The translations under genes were made by a program, and so were the position numbers. Below the pieces are notes generated by a model, which did not search any database, was not told the DNA's origin, and saw only the letters and a program-made list of their open reading frames with translations. Shown piece by piece: positions 23,593 through 33,362 of a DNA stretch of 64,000 nt. The stretch covers positions 2,480,001 to 2,544,000 of the forward strand of contig NC_022438.1 in NCBI RefSeq assembly GCF_000470775.1, read 5' to 3'. Each line of letters begins with the position of its first letter. Positions within the stretch are counted from its first letter, which is position 1. This stretch comes from Leifsonia xyli subsp. cynodontis DSM 46306 (GTDB lineage: Bacteria; Actinomycetota; Actinomycetes; Actinomycetales; Microbacteriaceae).

Positions 23593-24314
23593 ATGGACAC
23601 CGAACTCGCACCGCTGCTGTCCTCGCGCGCGATCGAGGCTCTGCAGAGCATCGACCCGGCCACACTCATCGAGATGCAGGCTTTCCGGGATGATTTCGCG
23701 CGGTTCATCATGCCCTACAAGTTCGGGATCGACGAGATCTCCACGAAAGTGTCCATCCTGCGCGAGGAATTCGCGGAACTGCACGACTACAACCCGATCG
23801 AGCACATCTCCAGCCGACTGAAATCGGCGGAGAGCATCGAGCAGAAGGTCGTGCGGAAGAACTGCGAGCCCTCGTTCGAGGCCATCCGGGACGCCATCAC
23901 CGACATCGCGGGCATCCGGATCGTCTGCTCGTTCGTCTCGGACGTGTACCGGGTCTTCCAGCTCCTGACAGCACAGGAGGATGTGCGGGCGCTTGAGGTG
24001 AAGGCTACATCGCACACCCGAAGCCCAACGGATACAAGAGCCTGCACGTCATCGTCGAAATCCCGGTGTTCCTCAGCGACGGACCCGTGCTCTTTCCCGT
24101 CGAGATCCAGCTGCGGACGGTCGCGATGGACTTCTGGGCGAGCCTCGAGCACAAGATCTACTACAAGTACGAAGGGGATGTGCCGGAGCGCCTGCTCCAG
24201 GATCTCACCGCAGCGGCCGGGACGGCGAGCCAGCTGGACGTGACGATGGAGGACATCCACCGTCAGATCCGCGGCGACGGCGACGGCACCTTCACGCTGC
24301 CGATCGAGGCGTGA
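23593..24314 (+). pseudogene. Small alarmone synthetase (RelA/SpoT domain), frameshifted
   Basis: Stand-alone (p)ppGpp synthetase domain of the YjbM/YwaC type, without hydrolase or regulatory domains. The N-terminal half reads from ATG 23593 (KFGIDEISTKVSILREEF, then SIEQKVVRKN and ITDIAGIRIVCSFVSDVY). One base is missing at about 24004, so the frame leaves the gene just before the synthetase motif. The rest is in the next frame: YIAHPKPNGYKSLHVIVEIP, EIQLRTVAMDFWASLEHKIYY and the normal end. As sequenced it would make a truncated protein without the GYKSLH catalytic segment. Confidence 0.87.
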
Positions 24315-24371
24315 CTCCGGACCCGGCCCTCTCCCCGGGCCGGGCGCGCACTCACCGGCGCCGGCAGGCCC

Positions 24372-24377
24372 TACGCT
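24372..24377 (+). promoter_or_regulatory. Leaderless -10 box of the MFS gene at 24384
   Basis: TACGCT followed by exactly six bases and ATG 24384. Confidence 0.55.
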
Positions 24378-24383
24378 GTGCTC

Positions 24384-25778
24384 ATGATGACCGACAGCCC
24401 GGCCGCGGACGGCGATGCCCTGGCGGACCCGCTCTCCACCGACCGCCGTATCCCGCGGGGACGGATCGTCGCGTGGGCGCTGTGGGACTGGGGAGGGGCG
24501 GCGTTCAACGCGGTGATCACGACTTTCGTGTTCACGGTCTACCTCACCGGCAGCCTGTTCGTGGAGCCCGCCCTCATCGCCGCACGCGACGCGGATACGG
24601 ACCCGAATGGCCCGGCGCACGCGGCGGTCGCCGCGGCCGAGGTCCCGCTGTCGAGCGGTCTCGGCTGGGGACTCGCGGTCGCGGGCATCGTGGTCGCCCT
24701 GCTCGCACCGGTGCTCGGACGGCGCACGGACGGCTCGGGACGGCGGAGGCTCTGGCTCGGCATCAACACGGGCGCGGTGGTCGTGGCGACGGCCCTCCTG
24801 TTCCTCGTGGCGGGCACGCCGAAGGCCTTCCTGCTCGGCGTCGCGCTCGTCGCGATCGGGACGGTGTTCTACGAGATCGCGACCGTGAACTACAACGCCA
24901 TGCTCGTCCAGGTCTCCACCCCGGCCACGATCGGCCGGGTGAGCGGGTTCGGCTGGGGCGCGGGCTATCTGGGCGGCATCGTGCTGCTGCTCATCGTCTA
25001 CGTCGGGTTCGTCACGGACAACGCCGATGGGACCGGCGGCCTCCTGCACGCGAGCGAGGAGGCCGGGCTCAACATCCGCATCATCGCGGCGGCCTGGACG
25101 CTCGTGTTCTCGCTGCCCGTCCTCATCGCCGTGCCCGAGACGGAACCGAACGCGCGCAGACCCCGAGTCGGCTTCTTCGCTTCCTACGCGGTCCTCGTGC
25201 GCGATATCGGCCGGCTGTGGGCCGAGAGCCGGAACACTGTGCTGTTCCTCCTCGCCAGCGCACTGTTCCGGGACGGAATGGTCGGCGTGTTCGCCTTCGG
25301 CGGCATCCTGGCGCAGGGCACGTTCGGGTTCACCAGCGGCCAGGTCATCGTCTTCGCCATCGCGGCCAATGTGGTCGCCGGCGCGAGCACCGTGCTCTGC
25401 GGCCGGCTCGACGACCGCTTCGGGGCGAAAGCGGTGATCGTCACAGCGCTGATCGGGCTGGTGCTCGCGGGGCTGGCTGTGTTCTTCCTGCACGGCTCCG
25501 GCGCGGCGGCGTTCTGGGTCTTCGGCCTCATCCTGTGCCTGTTCGTCGGCCCGGCGCAATCGGCCAGCCGGACCTTCCTCGCGCGCTTGACGCCGCCCGG
25601 ACGGGAAGGAGAGGTGTTCGGCCTCTACGCGACCACCGGGCGAGCGGTGTCTTTCCTCGCACCGCTGCTGTTCGCGACCTTCATCGCGATCGGCGGGGCG
25701 GAGTACTGGGGCATCCTGGGCATCGTGCTGGTGCTGCTGGCGGGGCTCCTGCTGCTTCCGGTGAGATCGCCGCGGTGA
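24384..25778 (+). CDS. MFS transporter, Atg22/YxiO-like
   Basis: Integral membrane transporter with about 12 transmembrane segments and the N-terminal signature WALWDWGGAAFNAVITTFVF found in the Atg22/YxiO-like MFS group. A charged cytoplasmic loop (LGRRTDGSGRRRLW) follows the second or third helix as expected. The substrate is unknown. ATG 24384 fits the leaderless promoter; the GTG at 24378 would only add two residues. Intact at 464 residues. Repeat element B follows its stop. Confidence 0.82.
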   Translation: MMTDSPAADGDALADPLSTDRRIPRGRIVAWALWDWGGAAFNAVITTFVFTVYLTGSLFVEPALIAARDADTDPNGPAHAAVAAAEVPLSSGLGWGLAVAGIVVALLAPVLGRRTDGSGRRRLWLGINTGAVVVATALLFLVAGTPKAFLLGVALVAIGTVFYEIATVNYNAMLVQVSTPATIGRVSGFGWGAGYLGGIVLLLIVYVGFVTDNADGTGGLLHASEEAGLNIRIIAAAWTLVFSLPVLIAVPETEPNARRPRVGFFASYAVLVRDIGRLWAESRNTVLFLLASALFRDGMVGVFAFGGILAQGTFGFTSGQVIVFAIAANVVAGASTVLCGRLDDRFGAKAVIVTALIGLVLAGLAVFFLHGSGAAAFWVFGLILCLFVGPAQSASRTFLARLTPPGREGEVFGLYATTGRAVSFLAPLLFATFIAIGGAEYWGILGIVLVLLAGLLLLPVRSPR

Positions 25779-25782
25779 CGCG

Positions 25783-25895
25783 GAGGAAACGGAGGAGTTG
25801 TGGCGCCGAGGTTGGGCGTGTCGCAGGGAAGGGAGGAGATTCGGGGGTGACGGAGTGCGATCTCCTCCGTTTTCGACGGGGCGGGGCACGGGCGC
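25783..25895. repeat. Dispersed palindromic repeat, element B
   Basis: Begins GGAAACGGAGGAG and includes a 9-bp inverted repeat GGAGGAGAT (25832-25840) with ATCTCCTCC (25860-25868), followed by GTTTTCGACGGGGCG. It shares GGAAACGGAGGAG, GGAGGAGATTCGGG and CTCCTCCG-TT--CG-CGGGGCG with element A (8160-8350). It lies just after the MFS stop, so it may end that transcript. Confidence 0.68.
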
Positions 25896-25921
25896 GACGT
25901 GGGTGAAGCCGTCCAGCCAAC

Positions 25922-25957
25922 GCGGCCAAGACGGCCAGGACGGCCAGGACGGCCACC
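25922..25957 (+). repeat. Short tandem repeat, 9-bp unit, upstream of idi
   Basis: Four tandem units of ACGGCCAGG or close variants end directly at the idi -10 box, so they occupy the -35 region. Change in unit number would alter promoter context, but only one array is seen here. Confidence 0.6.
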
Positions 25958-25963
25958 TAGGAT
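25958..25963 (+). promoter_or_regulatory. Leaderless -10 box of idi
   Basis: TAGGAT followed by exactly six bases and ATG 25970. Confidence 0.6.
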
Positions 25964-25969
25964 GGACGC

Positions 25970-26521
25970 ATGACGCCACCCCCGGAAGAGGTCGTGCTGC
26001 TCGCCGAGGACAGCACCCCGATCGGGACGGCGGACAAAGCCACAGTCCACAGCGCGAGCACCCCGCTGCACCTCGCGTTCTCCTGCCACCTCTTCGACGG
26101 CGAAGGCCGCGTCCTCGTCACCCGCCGAGCCCTCGGCAAAGCCACCTGGCCGGGCGTCTGGACCAACTCGTTCTGCGGGCACCCGGCCCCCGGAGAATCC
26201 TTCGAGGAGGCCATCGCCCGCCGGGCGCGCGACGAACTCGGCACAAGCGTCGACGCCCTCGTCCTCGCCCTGCCAGACTTCCGCTACCGGGCCGTGGACG
26301 CCACCGGCGTGGTCGAGCACGAGATGTGCCCGGTCTACACCGCCACCATCGCGGGGGAGCTGCGACCGTCTGCGGACGAAGTCGCCGAGTGGGAGTGGGC
26401 GGACCCGCGGGCGCTGCTCAGCTCGGTCACAGCGACGCCGTGGGCGTTCAGCCCCTGGCTCACCCTGCAACTGCCCGCCCTGTACACCGGCTCGGGCGAC
26501 CGACCTTGGGGCCAGCTGTGA
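25970..26521 (+). CDS. idi: Isopentenyl-diphosphate delta-isomerase, type I
   Basis: Interconverts isopentenyl and dimethylallyl diphosphate for isoprenoid synthesis in the cytoplasm. It is a Nudix-fold enzyme: the catalytic Cys is in TNSFCGHPAPGESFEEA and the acidic metal and catalytic region is VVEHEMCPVYTA. The ending WAFSPWLTLQL is also typical. 183 residues, complete. ATG 25970 lies six bases after TAGGAT. No isoprenoid gene is adjacent. Intact. Confidence 0.93.
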   Translation: MTPPPEEVVLLAEDSTPIGTADKATVHSASTPLHLAFSCHLFDGEGRVLVTRRALGKATWPGVWTNSFCGHPAPGESFEEAIARRARDELGTSVDALVLALPDFRYRAVDATGVVEHEMCPVYTATIAGELRPSADEVAEWEWADPRALLSSVTATPWAFSPWLTLQLPALYTGSGDRPWGQL

Positions 26522-26627
26522 GCGCTGCTCATATTCTCCACCTGTGCAATTGACTGTGGATAACTGCGCGGATCGTATGCCGTGACGTGAATCCGTTCGC
26601 GCACTCACGTTCTGCGCGACGGGCGCA

Positions 26628-27154
26628 TCATCCCGTGCGCGTCGCGTCGAGGTGCTGCTCGAGCCACCAGGTGCGGCCCCTGTCGTCGGACACCCAGCTC
26701 TCCCACTCGAACGAGTCGGAGGTGATGTTCGAGAAGTTCCAGCGGATGGGACGTCCGTCGGTCTGCGTGCCATCCTGCCGGATGCCGTCACGCCGATGGG
26801 CCGTCGCCACGAGCGTGCAGAAGGCGCCCTCCGCCGCGCCGAACCAGCTCACCCGCCACGCACCGAGCGTCGAGTCGTAGACGCGCATCGTGGAGCCGCG
26901 CCCCTCGAGCCGCTCCGGGTCCTCCGGGTCGCGCGCGATCAGCACATCCTGGACGGCGCGCCCGCCGAGTGTGTAGGCGAACGCCCACTCGGTGACCGAC
27001 TCGCGCCACTCCTCCGCGCTCTCGTCGAAGGCGCGCAGTTCGGCCCGCCAGGTTCCCACCAATTACCCGAACAGGTGGATGCGCTGCGGCCGTTCGGCCG
27101 TGGGACCCGCTGCGATCAGGGCGCGTGCGAAAAGAGACTCGGTGACTTCGCTCA
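26628..27154 (-). pseudogene. DUF1579-like protein, stop-interrupted and cut by IS30
   Basis: The readable part starts just after IS30 copy 1: TESLFARALIAAGPTAERPQ, then RIHLFG, a TAA stop (27065-27063), and in the same frame LVGTWRAELRAFDESAEEW through to WWLEQHLDATRTG. The pattern VGTWRAEL and FSNITSDSFEWESW resembles lipocalin-like DUF1579 proteins, whose role is unknown. The start is lost at or beyond the IS30 junction. Both the in-frame TAA and the IS insertion indicate decay. Confidence 0.72.
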
Positions 27155-28665
27155 GGCGGATTCTAGTGGTCGTTGCAACACGACGATTAGCTGGTAGGTA
27201 GTTTAGCGAGGCGCTGGGCTGGGGTTTCCCAGCCGAGCGTTTTGCGTGGGCGGGTGTTGAGTTCGTGTGCGACTCGGGCAAGGTCCGCGGGCGAGTGCTG
27301 TGAGAGGTCGGTGCCCTTCGGGAAGTACTGCCTCAGCAACCCGTTCGTGTTCTCGTTAGAACCGCGCTGCCAGGGCGAGGCTGGGTCGCAGAAGTAGACG
27401 TCCATGTCGGTGGCGATCGTGAACGTCTTGTGGGCGGCCATCTCCGCACCCTGGTCCCAGGTCAGCGACTTCTTCAGTTCGGCCGGCAGGCCGCTCATCG
27501 TCCGAATGAGGCCATCGCGGACGGTCTCGGCAGCGTGGTCGGTCGGGAGGTGGACGAGCATCACGAACCTGGTGGTTCGCTCGACGAGGGTGCCGATCGC
27601 GCTGGCGTGGTCAGCGCCGATGATGAGATCGCCTTCCCAATGCCCTGGAACAGCACGATCAGCGACCTCAGCGGGGCGCTCGGAGATCATGAGCATCGGG
27701 TCGACGAACCGCGAACGACGTGCGTTGGTTCCCCGGTTCGGTCGGCGACGTGCGCGCCCGGTACGCAGCGCTGTCGCGAGATCACGGCGCAGCTGGCCGC
27801 GTCCTTGGAGATAGAGCGTCTGGTAGATCGTCTCGGTCGCCACTCGCATCCCAACGTCGTCCGGGAACTGACGGATCAGGGCTCGAGTGATCTGCTCGGG
27901 AGACCACCGCAACGCCAGCTTCGACTCAACGAAAGCACGCAACCGCAGCTCTGTCACCAGTCTTCGCGGCTTTGGCCGTGGGCGACGCTTCGCCGAGTAG
28001 CGATGTGCTGCGAAGGGGTGATAGATCCCGGTCGAGGACCGGTTCCGGGAGATTTCCCGACTGATCGTGGATGGCGACCGCCGCAGCTGGGCGGCGATGC
28101 TCCGCAGTGACAACCCATCGCGGAGGAGATCCCGGATCTGCTCACGTTCCTCCAGCGAAAGGAACCGCGGATCGAGCTTCCTCTCCAGCTGAAAGATCGC
28201 CGCCGGCGAGATTGTCTCGGTGCCGTCAAGAAACGTCGTCATACCTGTTTTGTAATCGACGACCCGACCATCTGGGTAATAGCGGCGATGAGCGGTCTTC
28301 CGGACACCGTTATCCCAATCCCGTGCCGTGCGGATGTTCACCCCGACGGCAGCCGCTGCTTCGCGACGCGAGATGCCATCGCGTCGCAACTGGAAGTAGC
28401 GTTCCTTTCCTGGATGCGGACCAGTCCCGGTTTTCCCCTGGCTGCGCAGGCCGGCCTTCCATACCCACGTCCCGCAGGTCGCCGGGTTGAACCCCAACTC
28501 ACGCGCCGCGATCGTGATGCTCCCACACGCCTCGAACAACGCGAAGAACGCGTCCTTATCAGCCTGCGTGAAACAGCGTCGATCCCTCGAATAGCTCCTT
28601 AAACGGGCCACGGTCGTTACAACTCCCAGAAAGTCCAGGTGTTGCAACGACCGTTAGAACCCAAG
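27155..28665 (-). mobile_element. IS30-family insertion sequence, copy 1
   Basis: A 1511-bp element. Inverted-repeat ends read GGATTCTAGTGGTCGTTGCA and, from the other end inward, GGGTTCTAACGGTCGTTGCA. It is flanked by TCA on both sides (27152-27154 and 28666-28668), a 3-bp duplication normal for IS30. Copies 2 and 3 are at 46430-47940 and 51172-52682, with the same length and identical predicted transposases. The insertion removed the 5' part of the DUF1579-like gene and lies 29 bp downstream of the dcd stop. Confidence 0.93.
27187..28647 (-). CDS. IS30-family transposase (copy 1)
   Basis: A 486-residue DDE recombinase. Helix-turn-helix segments occur at about 95-120 (SRREAAAAVGVNIRTARDWD) and 190-215 (LSLRSIAAQLRRSPSTISRE). 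The catalytic residues are seen in HWEGDLIIGADHASAIGTLV, SLTWDQGAEMA and PWQRGSNENTNGLLRQYFP. The TTG at 28647 lies inside the terminal repeat; a GTG 36 bases downstream is an alternative start. No stop or shift is seen, so it may be active. Confidence 0.92.
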   Translation of the reverse strand: MQHLDFLGVVTTVARLRSYSRDRRCFTQADKDAFFALFEACGSITIAARELGFNPATCGTWVWKAGLRSQGKTGTGPHPGKERYFQLRRDGISRREAAAAVGVNIRTARDWDNGVRKTAHRRYYPDGRVVDYKTGMTTFLDGTETISPAAIFQLERKLDPRFLSLEEREQIRDLLRDGLSLRSIAAQLRRSPSTISREISRNRSSTGIYHPFAAHRYSAKRRPRPKPRRLVTELRLRAFVESKLALRWSPEQITRALIRQFPDDVGMRVATETIYQTLYLQGRGQLRRDLATALRTGRARRRPNRGTNARRSRFVDPMLMISERPAEVADRAVPGHWEGDLIIGADHASAIGTLVERTTRFVMLVHLPTDHAAETVRDGLIRTMSGLPAELKKSLTWDQGAEMAAHKTFTIATDMDVYFCDPASPWQRGSNENTNGLLRQYFPKGTDLSQHSPADLARVAHELNTRPRKTLGWETPAQRLAKLPTS

Positions 28666-28694
28666 TCAACATGGGTGGGGCCCTCTCAATGGAT

Positions 28695-29300
28695 TCAGCT
28701 GGACGGTCGCCCGGCCTCCGCGCTCGACACATCGGTCCGGTGGAAGTTCAAGAACGACCGCGACGCCGTCGGCCCGCGCTGACCCTGGTAGCGCGAGCCG
28801 TACTCCGCAGACCCGTACGGCTTCTCCGCCGCCGAAGACAACCGGAAGAAGCACATCTGGCCGATCTTCATCCCCGGCCACAGCTTGATAGGCAGCGTCG
28901 CGACATTGCTCAGCTCCAGCGTGACATGCCCCGAGAACCCGGGGTCGATGAAGCCCGCGGTCGAGTGCGTGAGCAGCCCGAGCCGCCCGAGCGAACTCTT
29001 CCCCTCCAACCGCGCGGCCACATCGTCCGGCAGCGTCACACGCTCGAACGTCGACCCCAGCACGAACTCGCCCGGGTGCAGAATGACAGGTTCGTGCGGG
29101 TCCACCTCCACGAACCGCGTCAGCTCCGGCTGATCCTCCTCCGGGTCGATGAAGGGATACTTGTGGTTGTCGAACAGCAGGAAGAAGCGGTCGAGCCGCA
29201 CGTCCACACTCGACGGCTGAACCATCCCCTGCTCGAACGGCTCCAGAACGATGCGCCCAGCACTCAGCTCGGCCTTGATGTCACGGTCGGAGAGAAGCAC
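28695..29300 (-). CDS. dcd: dCTP deaminase
   Basis: Deaminates dCTP on the route to dUMP/dTMP. The active-site region is complete: [37 protein letters not shown] and [18 protein letters not shown], with the catalytic Glu in LELSN. 201 residues; in actinobacteria such enzymes may be bifunctional (deaminase plus dUTPase), which this sequence alone cannot settle. GTG 29300 is preceded at six bases by TAGGCT. Intact; IS30 copy 1 lies 29 bp beyond its stop. Confidence 0.93.
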   Translation of the reverse strand: MLLSDRDIKAELSAGRIVLEPFEQGMVQPSSVDVRLDRFFLLFDNHKYPFIDPEEDQPELTRFVEVDPHEPVILHPGEFVLGSTFERVTLPDDVAARLEGKSSLGRLGLLTHSTAGFIDPGFSGHVTLELSNVATLPIKLWPGMKIGQMCFFRLSSAAEKPYGSAEYGSRYQGQRGPTASRSFLNFHRTDVSSAEAGRPSS

Positions 29301-29306
29301 GGAGAC

Positions 29307-29312
29307 AGCCTA
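29307..29312 (-). promoter_or_regulatory. Leaderless -10 box of dcd
   Basis: TAGGCT on the minus strand, exactly six bases before GTG 29300. Confidence 0.58.
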
Positions 29313-29445
29313 CCGGGTGACGGTTTGACGGCAATAAGTAAATTTCAGTCGTGCGAAATGGGCGTTCCCCCACGCCGACCGCCACCGAGCCCCTGTACAC
29401 CAGGGACAAGCTCCCTCAAGAGCGAATCCGGCAACGGGACAACAG

Positions 29446-29736
29446 GTGGCGACGATCCTGGCGCTTGAGATCGATCTCCTCGGCGAAGAGTCTTCGTCCA
29501 AGAAGGTTGAGAGGCTCTTTCATCTGCATCGGTCGGCGATGAAGCGAGACACGATCGACGCCCTCTGGAAACGCCAGACAGCCACGTCTCCCAACGCCCT
29601 TGCCGCCGTGCTCCTCTCCGACTCGGTCATTGACGCAGCACGCAAAGAGATCCGCCGCAGTTCGGGCTTCAACCCCGACCTCGGAGACATTCGTTCCGTC
29701 GTCGTCGGCAGCGTGATTCGGCCAGAATTGCTCTAA
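29446..29736 (+). CDS. Hypothetical protein, possibly a gene remnant
   Basis: A 96-residue open frame from GTG 29446. It looks like real protein (LALEIDLLGEESSSKKVERL, then KRDTIDALWKRQTATSPNAL and VVVGSVIRPELL), but no family was recognised and there is no ribosome site or -10 box at the start. Its charged N-terminus lacks a natural beginning, so it may be the surviving 3' end of a longer gene. It lies between dcd and tRNA-Gly. Confidence 0.4.
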   Translation: MATILALEIDLLGEESSSKKVERLFHLHRSAMKRDTIDALWKRQTATSPNALAAVLLSDSVIDAARKEIRRSSGFNPDLGDIRSVVVGSVIRPELL

Positions 29737-29904
29737 TGGGAAGACCGGGCGATGCTCGATCCGCTCAGTGCCTCCGACCTCGCTGCTAGGCTGGAACAGC
29801 TGACGTCACGACACCGCAGTGGCAGCGGTGACACAGCCAAAAAACTGCGAGTCTGGTAGGTTTTGGTTAGCTTGAACCGCTGGAAGCCCAGTGATTTCAG
29901 CCAC

Positions 29905-29978
29905 GCGAGTGTAGTTCAATGGTAGAACTTCAGCTTCCCAAGCTGATAGCGCGGGTTCGATTCCCGTCACTCGCTCCA
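29905..29978 (+). tRNA. tRNA-Gly(CCC)
   Basis: Acceptor stem GCGAGTG (29905-29911) pairs with CACTCGC (29968-29974), then T and an encoded CCA. The T arm GCGGGTTCGATTCCCGT and D arm TAGTTCAATGGTAGA are standard. The anticodon loop TTCCCAA gives anticodon CCC (glycine, codon GGG). 74 nt, no intron. It reads on the plus strand ahead of the GntR gene. Confidence 0.96.
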
Positions 29979-30156
29979 CAGAAACAGACCAACTCGTTCC
30001 CGCCCCGACCGGGAAAACCAGGGCGCAGGAGCGGCTCCCACTTTGCCATCGGGTTCGCCCGGCGCAGGTGTCGGCCTGCCTATCGAGCTTGTCCTCCACA
30101 GGCCGTCACCTTCCGCCGTGTATGGTTGTTCTGACAAATTCGCATGGGGAGGCTTC

Positions 30157-30921
30157 ATGCAGATGCAGGCTGAGCACCCGCTGCCTCGGGATCTCTTCGC
30201 CGGTCTGGACAAGACGAGCCCCATCCCGCTCTACTATCAGCTCGCCACGCGGCTCGAGCAGGCGATTCGGGAGGACGTTCTGCCGCCGGGCGCGCGGCTG
30301 GAGAACGAGATCGCATTGGGTCAGCGACTGGGATTGTCGCGGCCGACGGTTCGGCGGGCGATTCAGGAGCTGGTCGACAAGGGGTTGCTGGTTCGGCGGC
30401 GGGGAATCGGGACGCAGGTCGTGCATGGCAAGGTCACGCGCAACGTCGATCTGACCAGCCTGTACGAGGATCTGTCGCGGTCGGGGCAGACACCGCAGAC
30501 GCGGGTGATCGGTGCGGAGGTGCGGGGGGCGACGGGCGATGAGGCCGAGCACCTGACGATCGGGACCGGAGATCCGGTGCTGCACCTGGTGCGGCTGCGG
30601 TTCGCGGACGGGGTACCGCTCGCGATCCTGGACAATACGCTGCCGACGGCGTTCGCCGACATCGCACGGGAGGACCTGGAGACAAGAGGGCTCTACCAGG
30701 TGCTGCGGGAGCGGGGCGTCACGATGCGGATCGCCAATCAGCGGATCGGGGCGCGAGCGGCGACCGGGCGCGAGAGCGAGCTGCTGGAGCTGAAGAAAGC
30801 GGCGGCCGTGCTGACGATGGAGCGGACGGCGTTCGATACGGGCGGACGGGCGGTGGAGTACGGGCAGCACTGCTACCGCCCGGACCTCTACTCGTTCGAG
30901 ATCACGCTGGTCGACCGGTAG
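30157..30921 (+). CDS. GntR-family regulator, HutC/UTRA type
   Basis: DNA-binding regulator that responds to a small, often sugar-related ligand. The N-terminal winged helix contains YYQLATRLEQAIREDVLPPG and IALGQRLGLSRPTVRRAIQEL. The UTRA effector domain follows (ILDNTLPTAFADI to VEYGQHCYRPDLYSFEITL). ATG 30157 has GGGGAGG five bases upstream. It lies upstream of the decayed inositol-type genes at 32.3-35.2 kb, and such regulators often control that pathway, so it may be an orphan repressor. Intact, 254 residues. Confidence 0.87.
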   Translation: MQMQAEHPLPRDLFAGLDKTSPIPLYYQLATRLEQAIREDVLPPGARLENEIALGQRLGLSRPTVRRAIQELVDKGLLVRRRGIGTQVVHGKVTRNVDLTSLYEDLSRSGQTPQTRVIGAEVRGATGDEAEHLTIGTGDPVLHLVRLRFADGVPLAILDNTLPTAFADIAREDLETRGLYQVLRERGVTMRIANQRIGARAATGRESELLELKKAAAVLTMERTAFDTGGRAVEYGQHCYRPDLYSFEITLVDR

Positions 30922-31165
30922 CGAAGATCAGCCCGGCTTTCGGCCTTCTTCCACAACGCACGCGACGAGGAGCGGCGAATTCGCCTCGCAGACAAGAACT
31001 ACGAGGCAGGTACACACTTACTATAAAAAAACTTGTATCATTTTTTCCCCGTGCGATAGTTGGCCCACCCGGTGCCAGCCTCCCCGACTGGCCTCCGTTT
31101 TTCCTATCGAGACAGACGGGGCATCGTGTCCCTCTGCCGATCCGTAGCAAAGGAAGAAGGACGAC

Positions 31166-32221
31166 ATGATGATTCGCAATCTCTGGTCCGCTATGGGGGC
31201 CGCAGGTCTCGCAACGGTGTTGTTGGTCTCGACCGCGGGGCCGGTCGTTGCCGCCGACGATCCTGACCCCACAAGTCCCGTCACCCAGTCCGCCACGCCC
31301 GACCCCTCTTCGGACAAAACCGAGATCGAGGCCGCGGAAGCGCGATTCCAGGCCTCTCTCACCAACGACGACGGCTCGAAAGCCGTCTGTCGTGGAAGAC
31401 GATGCAACCACCGCCGTGGAAAGCGACGCATCCTCCACCGCGGAAGACGACGGCTCCTCCGACACCGCAGGCGACGGGTCGGTCTCCACGTCGGACGTGG
31501 AGCGGGAGCGTCAGATGACGCCGATCAAGGGCGGGACCGAACTGCGGTTCCCCGACGAGAAAAACTGCACGGCAGGCATGGTGCTCAAGAAGAACGGCCT
31601 CTGGGCTAACCTCACCTCTTACCGCAAGGCGGTCCGCTACGTGGTCACCGGGGGACACTGCGGCAGCATCGGCGACCCGGTGATAGTCGCCAACCGCACC
31701 CTGGGGAAGGTGATCTGGAAGTCAGGTATATCCGACCTCATGCTGATTCGCGTCTTGCCGTCCTACTACCAGACGTCGCACTGCGGCATCGGCGGCTCGG
31801 GCGCTCCGAACTGCATCTACTTCGTTCACACTCACCCGCTCGCCGTGAGCCGGGTCCTCACGGACACCCTCCAAGCTCGGGGGCTCTCGAGCGTTCCGAT
31901 CACAGAGGTCCGCAACGGGGCTCCCGCCACCGGCACGTTCTGCACGAGCGGCAAAACGACCGGCGTCAACTGCACCTGGACGACGACCGATCTCCCCCGG
32001 ACATCGACCACGCGGCTGGGGGAACGCTGGCCGCCGCCACGTCGCCGACCGCCATCGATGACGGCGATTCCGGCGGCCCGGTCTACGACACAGTCAACGG
32101 TCTGATCTACGGGATCATAAAAGCGACTCTACTTGTGTCGGAGACCACTACGGTCTACATCAAAGCACAACAGTTCTTCACCAAAACCGGCAGCACCTAC
32201 TCGTTGGCCCCGTCGTCCTGA
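31166..32221 (+). pseudogene. Secreted trypsin-like serine protease, two frameshifts
   Basis: S1-family protease exported by a signal peptide (LWSAMGAAGLATVLLVSTAG then PVVAADD). Frame 1 runs to about 31385 and then breaks. The middle frame carries the catalytic His (VRYVVTGGHCGS) and the likely Asp region (SGISDLMLIRVLP). A second break near 31995, at a run of five C, returns to the first frame, where the nucleophile motif DDGDSGGPVYDTVNGL lies, ending TYSLAPSS at TGA 32219-32221. All triad elements remain but never in one frame. It is preceded by an A/T-rich stretch (31010-31050) unusual for this genome. Confidence 0.83.
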
Positions 32222-32311
32222 GAGGAATCGCGACCCTCGGTGCGCCGCAACCGGGCCGTGCCCTCCGCGAGAAGATCGTGGACGGCACGGCCCGCCCCAG
32301 GCAGACACACC

Positions 32312-33334
32312 CTAGGCATAGAAAGCGGGGCGCTCCGCCGACGCGACGGCGACCGGGCCAGGCTCGGAGAGGGCGCGGACACCGGCCTCGCAAGCGAGCG
32401 CGACGAGATAGCCGTCCCAGGCGTTCGGCCCGGCGACGAGGGAGCCGTCGCGCACAGCGTCCACCCACGCCTGCACCTGTGCGTCATAGGCGCGGGCGAA
32501 CCGGGTCGTGAAGCTGGTGTGCTCGGCGATGGAGAACCTCGCGTCCGACCAGCGCTGGAGTCCCGCGGGCTGACCGATGCGCGCGGTGCCGGTCTGGAAG
32601 ACAGCCTCGGCGGCGACCTGGTAGCCGAACTGGACGCTGACATTCATCTCGACATCCACCAGCACGCCGTTCTCCAACTCGATGAGCACCAGAATGGGTT
32701 CGCGCAGCCGCTCCGGCGCCCGGTCATTCCGGCGCGGATACTTCACCTCGACACTGGCCACCGCCGAACCGGCCAGCCACGGCATGACATCGAACTCATG
32801 TACCACCGAGTCGGTGATCAGCATGCTCTGGGTGTAGCTCTCGGGCACCGAGGGATTGCGGTGAACGCCGCGCAAGAGGAGCAGCTCGCCTGCGTCGCCG
32901 GAGACGACCAGTTCGCGCAGCGCGCGCTACTCGTCGTCGAAACGGCGCATGAAGCCGAGCTGGATGTGCGGGCGGTCGAGCGTCTGCTCCAGCTCCAGGA
33001 CACGCAGCGCGGCCGCACTGTCCGGCGTCAGCGGCTTCTCGCACAGGACAGGCAGCCCGGCCGCGAGGGCAGGCACGAGCACCGGCTCGTGGAACTGCCC
33101 GGGAGTCGCGATGACCACGGCGTCGAGGTCATCGGCGTCCAGAGCGTCGTCGAGGCTGGCGAAGGCACGGGAGCCGGGAGCGGCCGCCGCGGCGGCCGCG
33201 GCTCGACCGGCGTCCGGCTCCACGATCGCCGAGACACTCGCGCCGCTGATGACGCGGGTGATGCGCTGGATGTAGTCGGCGCCCATCTGGCCGGCGCCGA
33301 CGACGCCGACGCGGAGATCCGGAGTGGTGGTCAT
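32312..33334 (-). pseudogene. Gfo/Idh/MocA dehydrogenase (inositol 2-dehydrogenase-like), nonsense mutation
   Basis: NAD-dependent sugar/inositol oxidoreductase. The Rossmann fold starts LRVGVVGAGQMGADYI from ATG 33334 and has LCEKPL as in the family. At 32929-32927 a TAG replaces the expected Tyr (RRFDDE-stop-RALREL), and the same frame then continues (GVHRNPSVPESYTQSMLI, VVHEFDVMPWL) to the end at 32312. A single point mutation would restore it. It is the last gene of the inositol-type cluster with the aldolase and kinase upstream, all damaged. Activity toward inositol is inferred from context. Confidence 0.82.
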
Positions 33335-33362
33335 GGTCTTCCTTCGTGGCGTGGGGTTCGGT

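Noticed and set aside
29806..30099. Minus-strand open frame of 97 codons reading RVTGIEPALSAWEAEVLPLN
   Set aside because: It is the reverse complement of tRNA-Gly and its flank; this phrase is a well-known false protein produced by tRNA-Gly genes.
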